From the NCBI GenBank assembly GCA_023419535.1, contig JAEZXX010000031.1:1-49318 (forward strand): a stretch of DNA of 49,318 nt. Reading direction: 5' to 3'. This DNA is from Pseudomonadota bacterium. GTDB lineage: Bacteria > Pseudomonadota > Alphaproteobacteria > Rhizobiales > Rhizobiaceae. A program made the position numbers and the translations under genes. Within the stretch, counting starts at the first letter, position 1. Every line of letters begins with the position of its first letter. Below, one piece after another: positions 7,955 to 15,817 of this stretch. The notes under the pieces were generated by a model. That model made no database searches and was not told the DNA's origin. It saw only the letters and a program-made list of their open reading frames with translations.

Positions 7955-8902
7955 TCAGCCCTTCACCGCCCCCGCCGTCATGCCGGTGATGATCTGCCGC
8001 GAGGCGAAGAGGGTGAAGATGATGGGCGGCACCGCGAGGAGCGTTCCGGTCGCCATGATCACCCCCCAGTCGATGTTGTACTCCGTCAGCGAGTTCACGA
8101 TCGTCACGGGCACGGTGCGCGTGTTGCGGTCCGACAGGGCGTTGCCGAGGAGGAACTCGTTCCAGGCGATGCGGAAGGTGAAGATCGCCGCGGCGGCGAG
8201 GCCCGGCTTGATGAGCGGCAGCACCACCAGGAAGAAGGTCCGGAACGGGCCGGCCCCGTCGACTCGCGCCGCTTCCTCGAGCTGGATCGGCACCTGCACG
8301 ATGAAGCTCTGGAGGATCCAGATCACGAAGGGCAGGTTCATCGCGGTGTAGACGAGGATGATGCCGAAGAGCGTGCCGGAGATGCCGTACTGGAAGGTCC
8401 AGATGCCGAAGACCGGCACGAGGAGCACCGCCGGCGGCACCATGCGCATCATCAGCGTGGAGAGCGAGACGACGTCTCGGCCCATGAAGCGGAAGCGCAC
8501 GAGCGCGTAGGCCGCCATGCAGCCGATGCCGAGCGTCAGCACCGTGGAGACGCTGGCCACGATCAGCGAGTTGACGAGCGCGCGGCCGAAGGTCGGGTCG
8601 CAGTAGCCGACATGCTCGGGCGCGTACCAGAGCATGTCGCACAGGGCGGCCTCGTAGTTGCGAAGGGTCGGCGTGAAGATCAGCCCGGCCGTGCCGGACA
8701 TGATGTCGACGTTCATCCTGAGAGACGTCGTCACCATCAGGACGATCGGCCCGGAGGAGAGCACGATCAGGAGCGCGATGAGGGCGTAGTAGCCGAGGCC
8801 GGCGGTCGCCGCCTCCTTGCGGTGCGGCGGCCTGGTCCGGGCTGGCGCAGAGCCGGTGCGGGAGGCGACCGCTTCCGCGGCGGATACGGTGGTGTCGGCC
8901 AT
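7955..8902 (-). CDS. Carbohydrate ABC transporter permease (CUT1, MalG-type)
   Basis: This 315-residue inner-membrane permease has six predicted membrane segments. The cytoplasmic coupling (EAA) loop reads EEAARVDGAGP followed by FRTFFLVVLPLIKPGL, which contacts the ATPase. It forms a heterodimer with the permease encoded just upstream. The ATG at 8902 overlaps the TGA of that gene by one base, so translation is coupled. The first ~30 residues are hydrophilic and rich in Ala, Thr and Arg. Substrate specificity is set by the binding protein at 9945-11294. The local enzymes suggest a sugar, sugar acid or polyol. Confidence 0.93.
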   Translation of the reverse strand: MADTTVSAAEAVASRTGSAPARTRPPHRKEAATAGLGYYALIALLIVLSSGPIVLMVTTSLRMNVDIMSGTAGLIFTPTLRNYEAALCDMLWYAPEHVGYCDPTFGRALVNSLIVASVSTVLTLGIGCMAAYALVRFRFMGRDVVSLSTLMMRMVPPAVLLVPVFGIWTFQYGISGTLFGIILVYTAMNLPFVIWILQSFIVQVPIQLEEAARVDGAGPFRTFFLVVLPLIKPGLAAAAIFTFRIAWNEFLLGNALSDRNTRTVPVTIVNSLTEYNIDWGVIMATGTLLAVPPIIFTLFASRQIITGMTAGAVKG

Positions 8903-9816
8903 CAGACCTGTCTCCCTTCGCGCGCGGCCCGCAGACGCGCGGCGCGGGCCTCGGTGATCTTGGTGTAGAGGAACATTCCGAGCGTCAGCGCGAGCAGCAG
9001 GATCAGGAGGACGTTCGACATGGCCGCGGCGAGGCCCAGGTCGCGGAACTCGGATGCGGTTCGGGAAATGCGCAGGGCCAGGATTTCCGTCGACAGGCCC
9101 GGCCCGCCATTGGTGAGGACGAGGATCACCTCGAGCACCTTGAAGGCGTCGATCAGGCGCAGAAGCGCGGTGACGATGAGCACCGGCATCATCAGCGGCA
9201 GCTTGATGTGCCAGATGAGCTGCCAGCCGGTCGCGCCGTCGACGCGCGCGGCCTCCATCGCCGAGGAGGGGAGGGACTGGAGCCCGGCGAGCGCCAGGAT
9301 GAAGATGAAGGGCGTCCACTGCCAGACGTCGGCGATGACGATCGAGACGAAGGCCCAGTTGCCGTCCGACAGCCACGGAACCGGTGAGATGCCGAGTTCG
9401 CCGAGGGTCCGGTTCAGGATGCCGACGCTCGGATGGTACATGTAGCGCCAGACGAGGCCCACCACGATGGGTGCGATCATCATCGGCAGGATGAACACCG
9501 TGCGCAGCACCGACATGCCACGCAAGGGCCGGTCGAGCAGGAGCGCCAGGCCGACGCCGAGCACCAGCTCCACCGAGACGACGATCGCCGCGAAGCGCAG
9601 CGTGACCCAGAAGCTTTCCCGGAAGGCCGGGTCGCCGAGGAGCTGGGCGTAGTTGGCGAGCCCCACGAACGACGCCTCGCCGATGCGCTGGCTCGGGTTC
9701 CAGTTCAGGAAGCTCGCCCAGACCATGTAGCCGATCGGGTAGAGGAGGGCCGCGCCGAGGATGAGGATCGCGGGTGCGAGGAACAGGTAGGGCGTCAGGC
9801 GGTTGGCCGCGTTCAT
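8902..9816 (-). CDS. Carbohydrate ABC transporter permease (CUT1, MalF/UgpA-type)
   Basis: This 304-residue permease starts MNAANRLTPYLFLAPA, the usual beginning of UgpA-like permeases, and has six membrane segments. The EAA loop is AMEAARVDGATGW followed by QLIWHIKLPLMMPVL, and an LTNGGPGLST loop comes after it, as in other MalF-type subunits. It pairs with the MalG-type subunit whose start codon overlaps its stop. A 128-nt gap with a strong hairpin separates it from the binding-protein gene. This is common in such operons and allows more binding protein than permease to be made. Confidence 0.93.
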   Translation of the reverse strand: MNAANRLTPYLFLAPAILILGAALLYPIGYMVWASFLNWNPSQRIGEASFVGLANYAQLLGDPAFRESFWVTLRFAAIVVSVELVLGVGLALLLDRPLRGMSVLRTVFILPMMIAPIVVGLVWRYMYHPSVGILNRTLGELGISPVPWLSDGNWAFVSIVIADVWQWTPFIFILALAGLQSLPSSAMEAARVDGATGWQLIWHIKLPLMMPVLIVTALLRLIDAFKVLEVILVLTNGGPGLSTEILALRISRTASEFRDLGLAAAMSNVLLILLLALTLGMFLYTKITEARAARLRAAREGRQV

Positions 9817-9903
9817 GGGACAAGCCTTCTGGGGACGGGGGCCGCTATCGGTCAAAGGGCGCATGTCGGCACCGCCGCCGCATCGACCGGGCGACGGGGA
9901 TGC

Positions 9904-9928
9904 GGCGCGGGGCGGCCCTGCCCGCGCC
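9904..9928 (-). terminator. Intra-operon hairpin (attenuator/stabiliser) after binding-protein gene
   Basis: Perfect 8-bp arms GGCGCGGG (9904-9911) and CCCGCGCC (9921-9928) form a GC-rich hairpin just downstream of the solute-binding-protein stop on the minus strand. No U-tract follows. Such elements typically protect the binding-protein mRNA or reduce read-through into permease genes. The role here is inferred. Confidence 0.5.
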
Positions 9929-9944
9929 ACTCCGCTTCCTGGCG

Positions 9945-11294
9945 TCAGTTCGAGCCGGGCGCTGCCTCGACCCAGGCGTAGTAGCCCGCCGTCTCCATGG
10001 CGGAGCGCGTTCGCTCGGCCACCGCGTCGAGACCTTCCTTCGCGTCGAGCCCTTCGGTCAGGACCTGCGAGAGCGTCGTACCGAGGTCGGCGTTGATCGA
10101 ACCCCAGACCGGGATGATCGGACGCCAGTCCGGATCGGCGTACTGGAGCGCCTCGCCGAAGACCTCCAGATGCGGGAAGCGTTCGAGCACCTCCGGGTCC
10201 TCGTGGGTGGAGATGCGCGAGGGGTTGCCGCCGGCGAGCGCGATCTTCTTGTCGGTCTCCTTCGAGGTCAGCCACTGCATCAGCAGGAAGGCCGCCTCCT
10301 TGTTCTGCGCGTTCGTCGGGATGGCGATACCGAAGCCGCCGGTCTGGCTCGCGCGCCGCTCGCCCTCGGGATGCAGCGCCCAGCCGACCTTGCCGACGAC
10401 CTGGCTTCGCGAGGGGTCCTCGACCTGGCCGGCGAAGACGGTGGAATCGAGATACATGGCCGACTGGCCCTGGAGGAACGAGGCTCCCGCTTCCGCCAGT
10501 CCGAAGTTCTGCGCGCCCTGCGGTCCGCAGGAGACGATCGTCTTCAGCGCCTCGCCGGCCGCGACGCCGGCCTCGTCGTTCAGGACCGGCTGCCAGTTCT
10601 CGTCGAAGATCGCCCCGCCGAGCGGCGAGAGATGGAGAAGGAAGGCGTGGGCCGCATGGTGGCCGGACGCCGCCCGCGAGGCGAGCCCGCCCATGCCGGG
10701 TTCGAGTTCGGGAATGCGGCAGGCGAGATCCAGCAGTTCGTCGTAGGTCTGCGGAACCGAGAGGCCGTGCTTCTCGAAGATGTCCGTCCGGTAGCCCAGG
10801 ATCGATGTCTCGGCCCCGAACGGCACGCCGTAGAAGGACGCGGTCGGGCCGGGAAGATATCCCTTCTCGCCCCCCACAAGGCTGATGTTCTGGACATAGG
10901 CCGGCACGAGATCGGCCGCGTCGTAGGCGGGATCGGCGAGCGCCGGGTTCATGAAGTAGCGGGCGAGGTTCTCCAACTGGCCCGCATAGACGTAGTCCGC
11001 CTTGGAGAAGACGACGTAGGAGATGAGGTCGTAGTCGCCGGCCGGCTTCGTCAGCTCCAGCGTCTGGCGCTCGCGCATGCGCAGATATTCGAGCTGGTCG
11101 ACCTCCACCTCGATGCCGGTGAGCTCGGTGAACTCCGGCAGCACCTGCATGACCGCGTCGTAGTGCGGATGGGCCGGGAAGCTCACCACCAGGGTCGTGC
11201 CCTCGTAGGGCGCGTAGGGGTTGGCCGCGGCCGCAGCCGTCAGAGCCGAGCTCGCCGCCAGCGCCAGGAGCACCGTCTTCGTCAAAGTCCTCAT
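9945..11294 (-). CDS. Sugar ABC transporter substrate-binding protein (family 1)
   Basis: This 449-residue periplasmic binding protein begins with a clear Sec signal (MRTLTKTVLLALAASSAL, then an Ala-rich stretch to about residue 24). The mature protein has the family 1 pattern: TTLVVSFPAHPHYDAV, an ITGIEVEVDQLEY-like segment, YGVPFGAETSILGYR, and a late QTGGFGIAIPTNAQNKEAA followed by FLLMQWLTSKE. It delivers substrate to the two permeases encoded downstream and is energised by the ATPase encoded upstream. The ligand is unknown; the gluconate/idonate island suggests a sugar acid, a sugar or a polyol. Confidence 0.93.
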   Translation of the reverse strand: MRTLTKTVLLALAASSALTAAAAANPYAPYEGTTLVVSFPAHPHYDAVMQVLPEFTELTGIEVEVDQLEYLRMRERQTLELTKPAGDYDLISYVVFSKADYVYAGQLENLARYFMNPALADPAYDAADLVPAYVQNISLVGGEKGYLPGPTASFYGVPFGAETSILGYRTDIFEKHGLSVPQTYDELLDLACRIPELEPGMGGLASRAASGHHAAHAFLLHLSPLGGAIFDENWQPVLNDEAGVAAGEALKTIVSCGPQGAQNFGLAEAGASFLQGQSAMYLDSTVFAGQVEDPSRSQVVGKVGWALHPEGERRASQTGGFGIAIPTNAQNKEAAFLLMQWLTSKETDKKIALAGGNPSRISTHEDPEVLERFPHLEVFGEALQYADPDWRPIIPVWGSINADLGTTLSQVLTEGLDAKEGLDAVAERTRSAMETAGYYAWVEAAPGSN

Positions 11295-11333
11295 GCGTGG
11301 TTCCTCCCAGAAAGATCAGTGATGAGTGATGGT

Positions 11334-12410
11334 TCAGACCCGTTCGCCGCTCGTGCGATCGAAGAGAAGGATCTCGTCGGCGAGGACGCCGAAGGTGCGC
11401 GTCGCCCCCACCTTCATCCGCGTCGCGCTGGTGATCTCCACCGTCACCTCCTGCCCGCCGCAGCGGGCCAGGAGCACGGTCTGGGCGCCGAGATACTCGG
11501 CGACCTCGATCCTGAGCTCGATCGGCTCGCCCTGCGCCGGATCGGCGGTGAAGGACGACGGCCGGATGCCGGCCGTCACCGCCCGCGAGCGCAGGGCGCC
11601 GAGGTCGGCCGTCGTGGCGATCGGCAGGCGGAAACCGTCACCGCGCAGCCATGTCCGCCCGTCCTCTTCGGCGATCTCGCCGTCCAGGAGATTGATCGTC
11701 GGGCTGCCGATGAACGCGGCGACGAAGGTGTTGCGCGGCTCGCGGAAGAGCTCCTCCGGCGTGCCCTGCTGCTGGATGCGTCCGTCGGACATGACCACGA
11801 TGCGGTCGCCGAGCGTCATCGCTTCGATCTGGTCGTGCGTGACGTAGACCATGTTCTTGTCGATCGTGTCGCGCATCTGCGCCAGCTCGGTGCGCATGCG
11901 CCCGCGCAGCTTGGCGTCCAGGTTCGACAGCGGCTCGTCGAAGAGGAAGGTCGAGGCGTCGCGCACCATCGCCCGGCCCATGGCGACGCGCTGGCGCTGG
12001 CCGCCGGACAGGGCGCCGGGCTTGCGGTCCAGCAGATGCGAGATGCCGAGAGTCTCGGCCACCCGCCCGACGCGGCGGTCGATCTCGTCGCGCGGCACGT
12101 TCTGGAGGCGTAGCGCGAAGGACATGTTCCGGGCGATGTTCATGTGCGGGTAGAGCGCGTAGTCCTGGAACACCATCGCGATGTCCCGATCCTTCGGCTC
12201 CAGCCGGCTGATGGGCCGGCCGTCGAAGAAGATCTCGCCGCCGCTGATGGTCTCCAGCCCCGCCAGCATGCGCAGGGTGGTCGACTTACCGCAGCCGGAG
12301 GGGCCGACGAGCACGGTGAACTCGCCATCCTTCAAGTCCAGGTTGAACGGGGGCAACACCTCGTGATCGCCATAGGATTTCGAAACCTGGTCGAATACGA
12401 TGTTCGGCAT
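11334..12410 (-). CDS. Sugar ABC transporter ATP-binding protein (UgpC/MalK/MsmK-type)
   Basis: This 358-residue ATPase has Walker A GPSGCGKSTT, Q-loop VFQDYALYPHM, signature LSGGQRQRV, Walker B FLFDEPLSNLDAKLR and switch His in YVTHDQ. The C-terminal ~120 residues form the TOBE/OB regulatory domain of CUT1 ATPases, for example VTAGIRPSSF and AEYLGAQTV. It is the first gene of the minus-strand CUT1 operon and is divergent from LacI regulator B. A LacI-type palindrome lies in the shared intergenic region, so transport is probably repressed until an inducer binds. Confidence 0.95.
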   Translation of the reverse strand: MPNIVFDQVSKSYGDHEVLPPFNLDLKDGEFTVLVGPSGCGKSTTLRMLAGLETISGGEIFFDGRPISRLEPKDRDIAMVFQDYALYPHMNIARNMSFALRLQNVPRDEIDRRVGRVAETLGISHLLDRKPGALSGGQRQRVAMGRAMVRDASTFLFDEPLSNLDAKLRGRMRTELAQMRDTIDKNMVYVTHDQIEAMTLGDRIVVMSDGRIQQQGTPEELFREPRNTFVAAFIGSPTINLLDGEIAEEDGRTWLRGDGFRLPIATTADLGALRSRAVTAGIRPSSFTADPAQGEPIELRIEVAEYLGAQTVLLARCGGQEVTVEITSATRMKVGATRTFGVLADEILLFDRTSGERV

Positions 12411-12487
12411 GGCACGTGCTCCTCCCGGTAGCCCTTCCATGAAAAAGGTAGGACGGCGTCTTCGGAAGAGCCAAAATCCGCAGATTG

Positions 12488-12501
12488 CGTTAGCGATAAC
12501 G
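12488..12501. promoter_or_regulatory. LacI-type operator in divergent promoter region (CUT1 operon / LacI B)
   Basis: CGTTAGCGATAACG is an imperfect palindrome (6 of 7 positions) with a central CG. It lies 78 bp upstream of the ATPase start and 57 bp upstream of the regulator start. It has the same TTA-n-CG-n-TAA core as the sites at 17343, 17396, 2118 and 20462. The most likely binder is LacI B, encoded next door; this is inference from position. Confidence 0.65.
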
Positions 12502-12557
12502 TCGGGGCGTCTCGCCCGGCGCGTGTGCCCGTGAGGGTGAGGGGGCGAGGGCCGGAC

Positions 12558-13559
12558 ATGAGAAAGCCGCGCATCGAGGACGTCGCAGCGGCGGCCGGCG
12601 TCTCGCCGATGTCGGTCTCCCGCGCGCTGCGCGGGATCGAGGGCGTGTCCCCCTCGACCAGCGAGCGCATTCTGCGGGCGGCGGCGGAGCTGGACTACGT
12701 TCCCGACAGCAACGCCCGCGCCCTGTCGACGGCGCGTTCGGCGATGGTCGCAGTCAGCCTCCCGACCCTCTTCAACGACGTCTTCGCCGACATCCTTTTC
12801 GGCATGCGGCGAACGCTCGAACAGGCGGGATACGCGACGATTCTCGACACCAGCGACTACGACACGGACCGCGAGCTCGCATGGTACGGGCGGGTCCGGG
12901 GCTGGCGTCCGGCCGCTTTCGTCCTGACCGGCACGGACCATTCGCCGACCCTGCGCGAGCAGCTTCGGTCCGACGGCCTGCCGACGCTGGAGGTCTGGGA
13001 CGTGTGCGACGACCCGATCGACATCTGCGTCGGGATCGACCACCGAAGCGCGGGTGCGGGGTTGGGGGCGCGCGTTGCCGAGCTGGGCTACAGGGCGCCG
13101 GCTTTCGTCGGCTCCGCGCCGGGCCTCGACACTCGGGCCGACCGGCGTGCCGAAGGCATCTCCGAGGCCTTCCGGGAAGCGGGCGGCCGGGCGCTGACAC
13201 GGATCGTGGTGGAGAACGAGAACGCCTTCGTGGCGGGTTCGCTCGGCTACGGGCTTCTCGATCGGCGCGACCCGCCCGACGTCGTCTTCTTCCTGAACGA
13301 TCACATGGCGTTCGGGGGCCTCGTCGCCGCCCTGACGGCCGGCGACGACGTTCCCGGATCGCTCGGGATCGTCGGCTTCAACCGGCTGGATCTCACCTGC
13401 GTCCTCGACCGTCGGATCACGACGATGGAGACGCCGCGCCGGCAGATGGGGCTGGCGGGCGCCCGCAACCTTCTCGCGCGGCTGCACGGGGTTCGGCCCG
13501 AGCGCACGGTCACGCTTCCCTGCCGCGTCGTCCTCGGCGACACGACGCGCACCCTGTGA
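12558..13559 (+). CDS. LacI-family transcriptional regulator B
   Basis: This 333-residue LacI protein has the N-terminal helix-turn-helix RIEDVAAAAGVSPMSVSRAL, the hinge region NARALSTARS, and an effector domain with PTLEVWD where regulator A has PVVEIWD. This places it in the same gluconate-type subgroup. ATG 12558 places the HTH at the very N terminus; an upstream in-frame GTG (12525) would add an Arg/Gly-rich extension and is less likely. It is divergent from the CUT1 operon, with one operator between them, and is followed by a bidirectional terminator. It probably controls the CUT1 operon and itself. Confidence 0.93.
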   Translation: MRKPRIEDVAAAAGVSPMSVSRALRGIEGVSPSTSERILRAAAELDYVPDSNARALSTARSAMVAVSLPTLFNDVFADILFGMRRTLEQAGYATILDTSDYDTDRELAWYGRVRGWRPAAFVLTGTDHSPTLREQLRSDGLPTLEVWDVCDDPIDICVGIDHRSAGAGLGARVAELGYRAPAFVGSAPGLDTRADRRAEGISEAFREAGGRALTRIVVENENAFVAGSLGYGLLDRRDPPDVVFFLNDHMAFGGLVAALTAGDDVPGSLGIVGFNRLDLTCVLDRRITTMETPRRQMGLAGARNLLARLHGVRPERTVTLPCRVVLGDTTRTL

Positions 13560-13566
13560 AGGAAAG

Positions 13567-13595
13567 GGTTCGGCGGGTGAGCCGCCCGCCGAACC
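13567..13595. terminator. Bidirectional terminator between LacI B and CUT2 operon
   Basis: Perfect 11-bp arms GGTTCGGCGGG (13567-13577) and CCCGCCGAACC (13585-13595) flank a 7-nt loop. The hairpin lies between the convergent 3' ends of the LacI B gene and the CUT2 binding-protein gene. The U-tract is weak. Confidence 0.75.
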
Positions 13596-13633
13596 GCATC
13601 ACGCCCGTCGCCCGAACGGACGCAGGGGGCGCC

Positions 13634-14746
13634 TCAGCCCCCCGTCACGCCCCAGATCTGGCGATACGCGTCGCGGTAGCCGTTGTCCGGGTCGAAGGTG
13701 TTGTTCTGGCCGCCGTCGCTTTCGACGTTCTCCTGCGTCACGACGTGGAGCGGCGTGGTGTAGCCCGACCAGTCGGCGTCCTGCATCGCGCGGTTCAGCT
13801 CGTCGACGAGCTGCCAGCCCTGCAGGTTCAGCGGCTCGGCCACGGTCACCGCCTGATACTGGTTCGCCCGGATGCGCTGGTAGGCGCTCTCGGAGCCGTC
13901 GCCGGCCGCGACCGCCTTCGGGTTGGATTCGGGCGAGATACCCGCCGAGGCGAGGCTCGGGCCCATGAAGTCGAAATAGATGTCGTTGATCGCCAGGCTG
14001 TGGGTCCACTGCGCGCCGTGGCGCTGCAGGAGGGCGGTGGTCAGCGTCGGCATGCGGTTGGACGTGTCGGCGATCGGCGTGTCGACATATTCCAGGACCG
14101 TGCCGCCGAGCTCCTCGATCGTCCGCTTCATCTCGTCGGCCTTGGCGACGGCGATCGCGTAGGTGGAATCGGTGAAGATGACGACGCCGGGTTCGCCCTC
14201 GGCATCCACGAACGCCCATTGCGCCGCGGCCTTGGAGACCTCCATCGGGTCGGTCGTCACGTTGACGAAGAGGCAGGCCTGCTCGTCCGGCCCGCTGCCC
14301 GCGCCCGAGTGCCAGGCGACCATCGGGATGTCGGCGTCGCACGCCTGCTGCAGAGCGGCCTGCTGCTCCACGGCGTTGAAGCCGTTGATGATGATCCCGT
14401 CCGGCTGGAGCGCGAGCGCCTGCCCGAAGGCCGCGGCGCGGCCCTGGATCGAGCCGGCGCCGTCGATGACGGTCACGGTCCACCCGGCCGCCTCGGCCGC
14501 CTCCTCGATGCCGGTCGTCACGCCCAGAACGCCGCCGTTGCGAAGGTCGGCGGCCAGCACCACGATCTCCCGGTCGGCGGCGATCGCCGGGCCTTCGGTC
14601 GGCCCGTCCCATTCGGTGACCGGCTGGGAATAGCGCTCGACGCTGGCCCGTGCGGTCTCGAGCGCGTCCTGCGCCAGGGCACCCGTCGCCAGCGCGGTGG
14701 TCGCCGCGAAGGTCATCAGCGTGAGCGCGATTGTCGATCTCGTCAT
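13634..14746 (-). CDS. Sugar ABC transporter substrate-binding protein (CUT2, RbsB-like)
   Basis: This 370-residue periplasmic binding protein has a Sec signal (MTRSTIALTLMTFAATT, likely cleaved after ALAQ near residue 26) and the two-lobe RbsB-like fold. Typical segments are IVVLAADLRNGGVLG, ALALQPDGIIINGF, ADIPMVAWHSG and the hinge-proximal GEPGVVIFTDSTYAI. It is longer than RbsB (~296), with an N-terminal stretch of about 60 residues before the first strand, as in some inositol- or polyol-type CUT2 proteins. It is the third gene of the minus-strand CUT2 operon, after the ATPase and permease genes. The ligand is unknown. Confidence 0.9.
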   Translation of the reverse strand: MTRSTIALTLMTFAATTALATGALAQDALETARASVERYSQPVTEWDGPTEGPAIAADREIVVLAADLRNGGVLGVTTGIEEAAEAAGWTVTVIDGAGSIQGRAAAFGQALALQPDGIIINGFNAVEQQAALQQACDADIPMVAWHSGAGSGPDEQACLFVNVTTDPMEVSKAAAQWAFVDAEGEPGVVIFTDSTYAIAVAKADEMKRTIEELGGTVLEYVDTPIADTSNRMPTLTTALLQRHGAQWTHSLAINDIYFDFMGPSLASAGISPESNPKAVAAGDGSESAYQRIRANQYQAVTVAEPLNLQGWQLVDELNRAMQDADWSGYTTPLHVVTQENVESDGGQNNTFDPDNGYRDAYRQIWGVTGG

Positions 14747-14769
14747 GTGCGTGTTCCTCCCTTGGATGG

Positions 14770-15792
14770 TCATTTCCTCACCGCGCCCTTCTTGCGCTGG
14801 GCGTAGCCGGCGATGCCGATGGCGATCAGGAGCGTGGCGCCGTTGAACATCGGCTCCACCCAGAAGCTGCCGCCGAACTGCTGGATGCCCGAGATGCCGA
14901 CCGCCAGGATCACCACGCCCACCACCGTGCCCCAGACGTTGACGCGCCCGGGCTTGATCGTGGTGGAGCCGAGGAAGGCGCCGACGAGAGCGGGCAGGAG
15001 ATATTCGAGGCCGACGCTGGCCTGGCCGATGCGAAGCTTCGAGGCGAGCAGGACGCCTGCGACGGCGGTCAGGACGCCCGAGGCGACGAAGGCGCCGACG
15101 ACGTATTTGCGGGTCGGGATGCCGTTCAGCTCGGCAGCGCGCTGGTTGGCGCCGATGGCGTAGAGATATCGGCCGACCGGAGTGAACTCGAGGACGATCC
15201 ACATCGCGACGCTGATCGCGAGCACGTAGAAGCCGGCGATCGGCAGGCCGAGGACGAAGGTGCCCGACAGCGCGTAGAAGCCGTCCGGCACGACGCCGAC
15301 CACCTGCCGGCCGCCCGTGTGCCAGAGCGCCAAAGCGTAGAGGACCGTGCCGGTGCCGAGCGTGGCGATGAAGGCGTCGATGCGCGCGACCTCCACGAGG
15401 AGGCCGTTCAGAAGTCCGGTCATCGCGCCGAGGAGGACGACGATCGCCACCGCCAGCGGCCAGGGCAGGCCGAACGAGGTCTGCAGCGAGATGGCGAGCA
15501 CGTGCCAGAGCACGATGCCGTAGCCGACGGTCAGGTCGATGCGCCCGGCCACCATCGGGATCATCGCCGCCAGCGCCAGAAGCGCGATCATCGACTTGTC
15601 GGAGACGATGGCGCGAAGGTTCAGGAGAGTCGGAAAGGTGTTCGGCAGGACGATCGAGAACAGGACGATGAGCAGGACCGTCAGGATCACCAGCCCGTAG
15701 ACCGGCACCAGCCGGGCGATGCGCGCCCCGGTGCCGAGGCGGTTCAGTTCGTCGCGCGTCGGCTCCAGCGCGTCGGACCGGATCGAGTTCAT
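14770..15792 (-). CDS. Sugar ABC transporter permease (CUT2, RbsC-like)
   Basis: This 340-residue permease has about ten hydrophobic segments. CUT2 hallmarks are AMIPMVAGRIDLTVGY (the RbsC family has GGIDLSVG here), DAFIATLGTGTVLYALAL, the GRYLYAIGANQRAAELNGI coupling motif, and LLPALVGAFLGSTTI near the end. It probably works as a homodimer with the double-ATPase protein encoded just upstream (25-nt gap) and with the binding protein at 13634. It would import a sugar, sugar acid or polyol at the inner membrane. Confidence 0.93.
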   Translation of the reverse strand: MNSIRSDALEPTRDELNRLGTGARIARLVPVYGLVILTVLLIVLFSIVLPNTFPTLLNLRAIVSDKSMIALLALAAMIPMVAGRIDLTVGYGIVLWHVLAISLQTSFGLPWPLAVAIVVLLGAMTGLLNGLLVEVARIDAFIATLGTGTVLYALALWHTGGRQVVGVVPDGFYALSGTFVLGLPIAGFYVLAISVAMWIVLEFTPVGRYLYAIGANQRAAELNGIPTRKYVVGAFVASGVLTAVAGVLLASKLRIGQASVGLEYLLPALVGAFLGSTTIKPGRVNVWGTVVGVVILAVGISGIQQFGGSFWVEPMFNGATLLIAIGIAGYAQRKKGAVRK

Positions 15793-15817
15793 GCGAGAAT
15801 CCTCCCTGAAAGGCGCC

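Noticed and set aside
9774..12113. Long plus-strand open frame opposite the CUT1 binding protein and ATPase
   Set aside because: It has no domain features, and the opposite strand has complete family motifs throughout.
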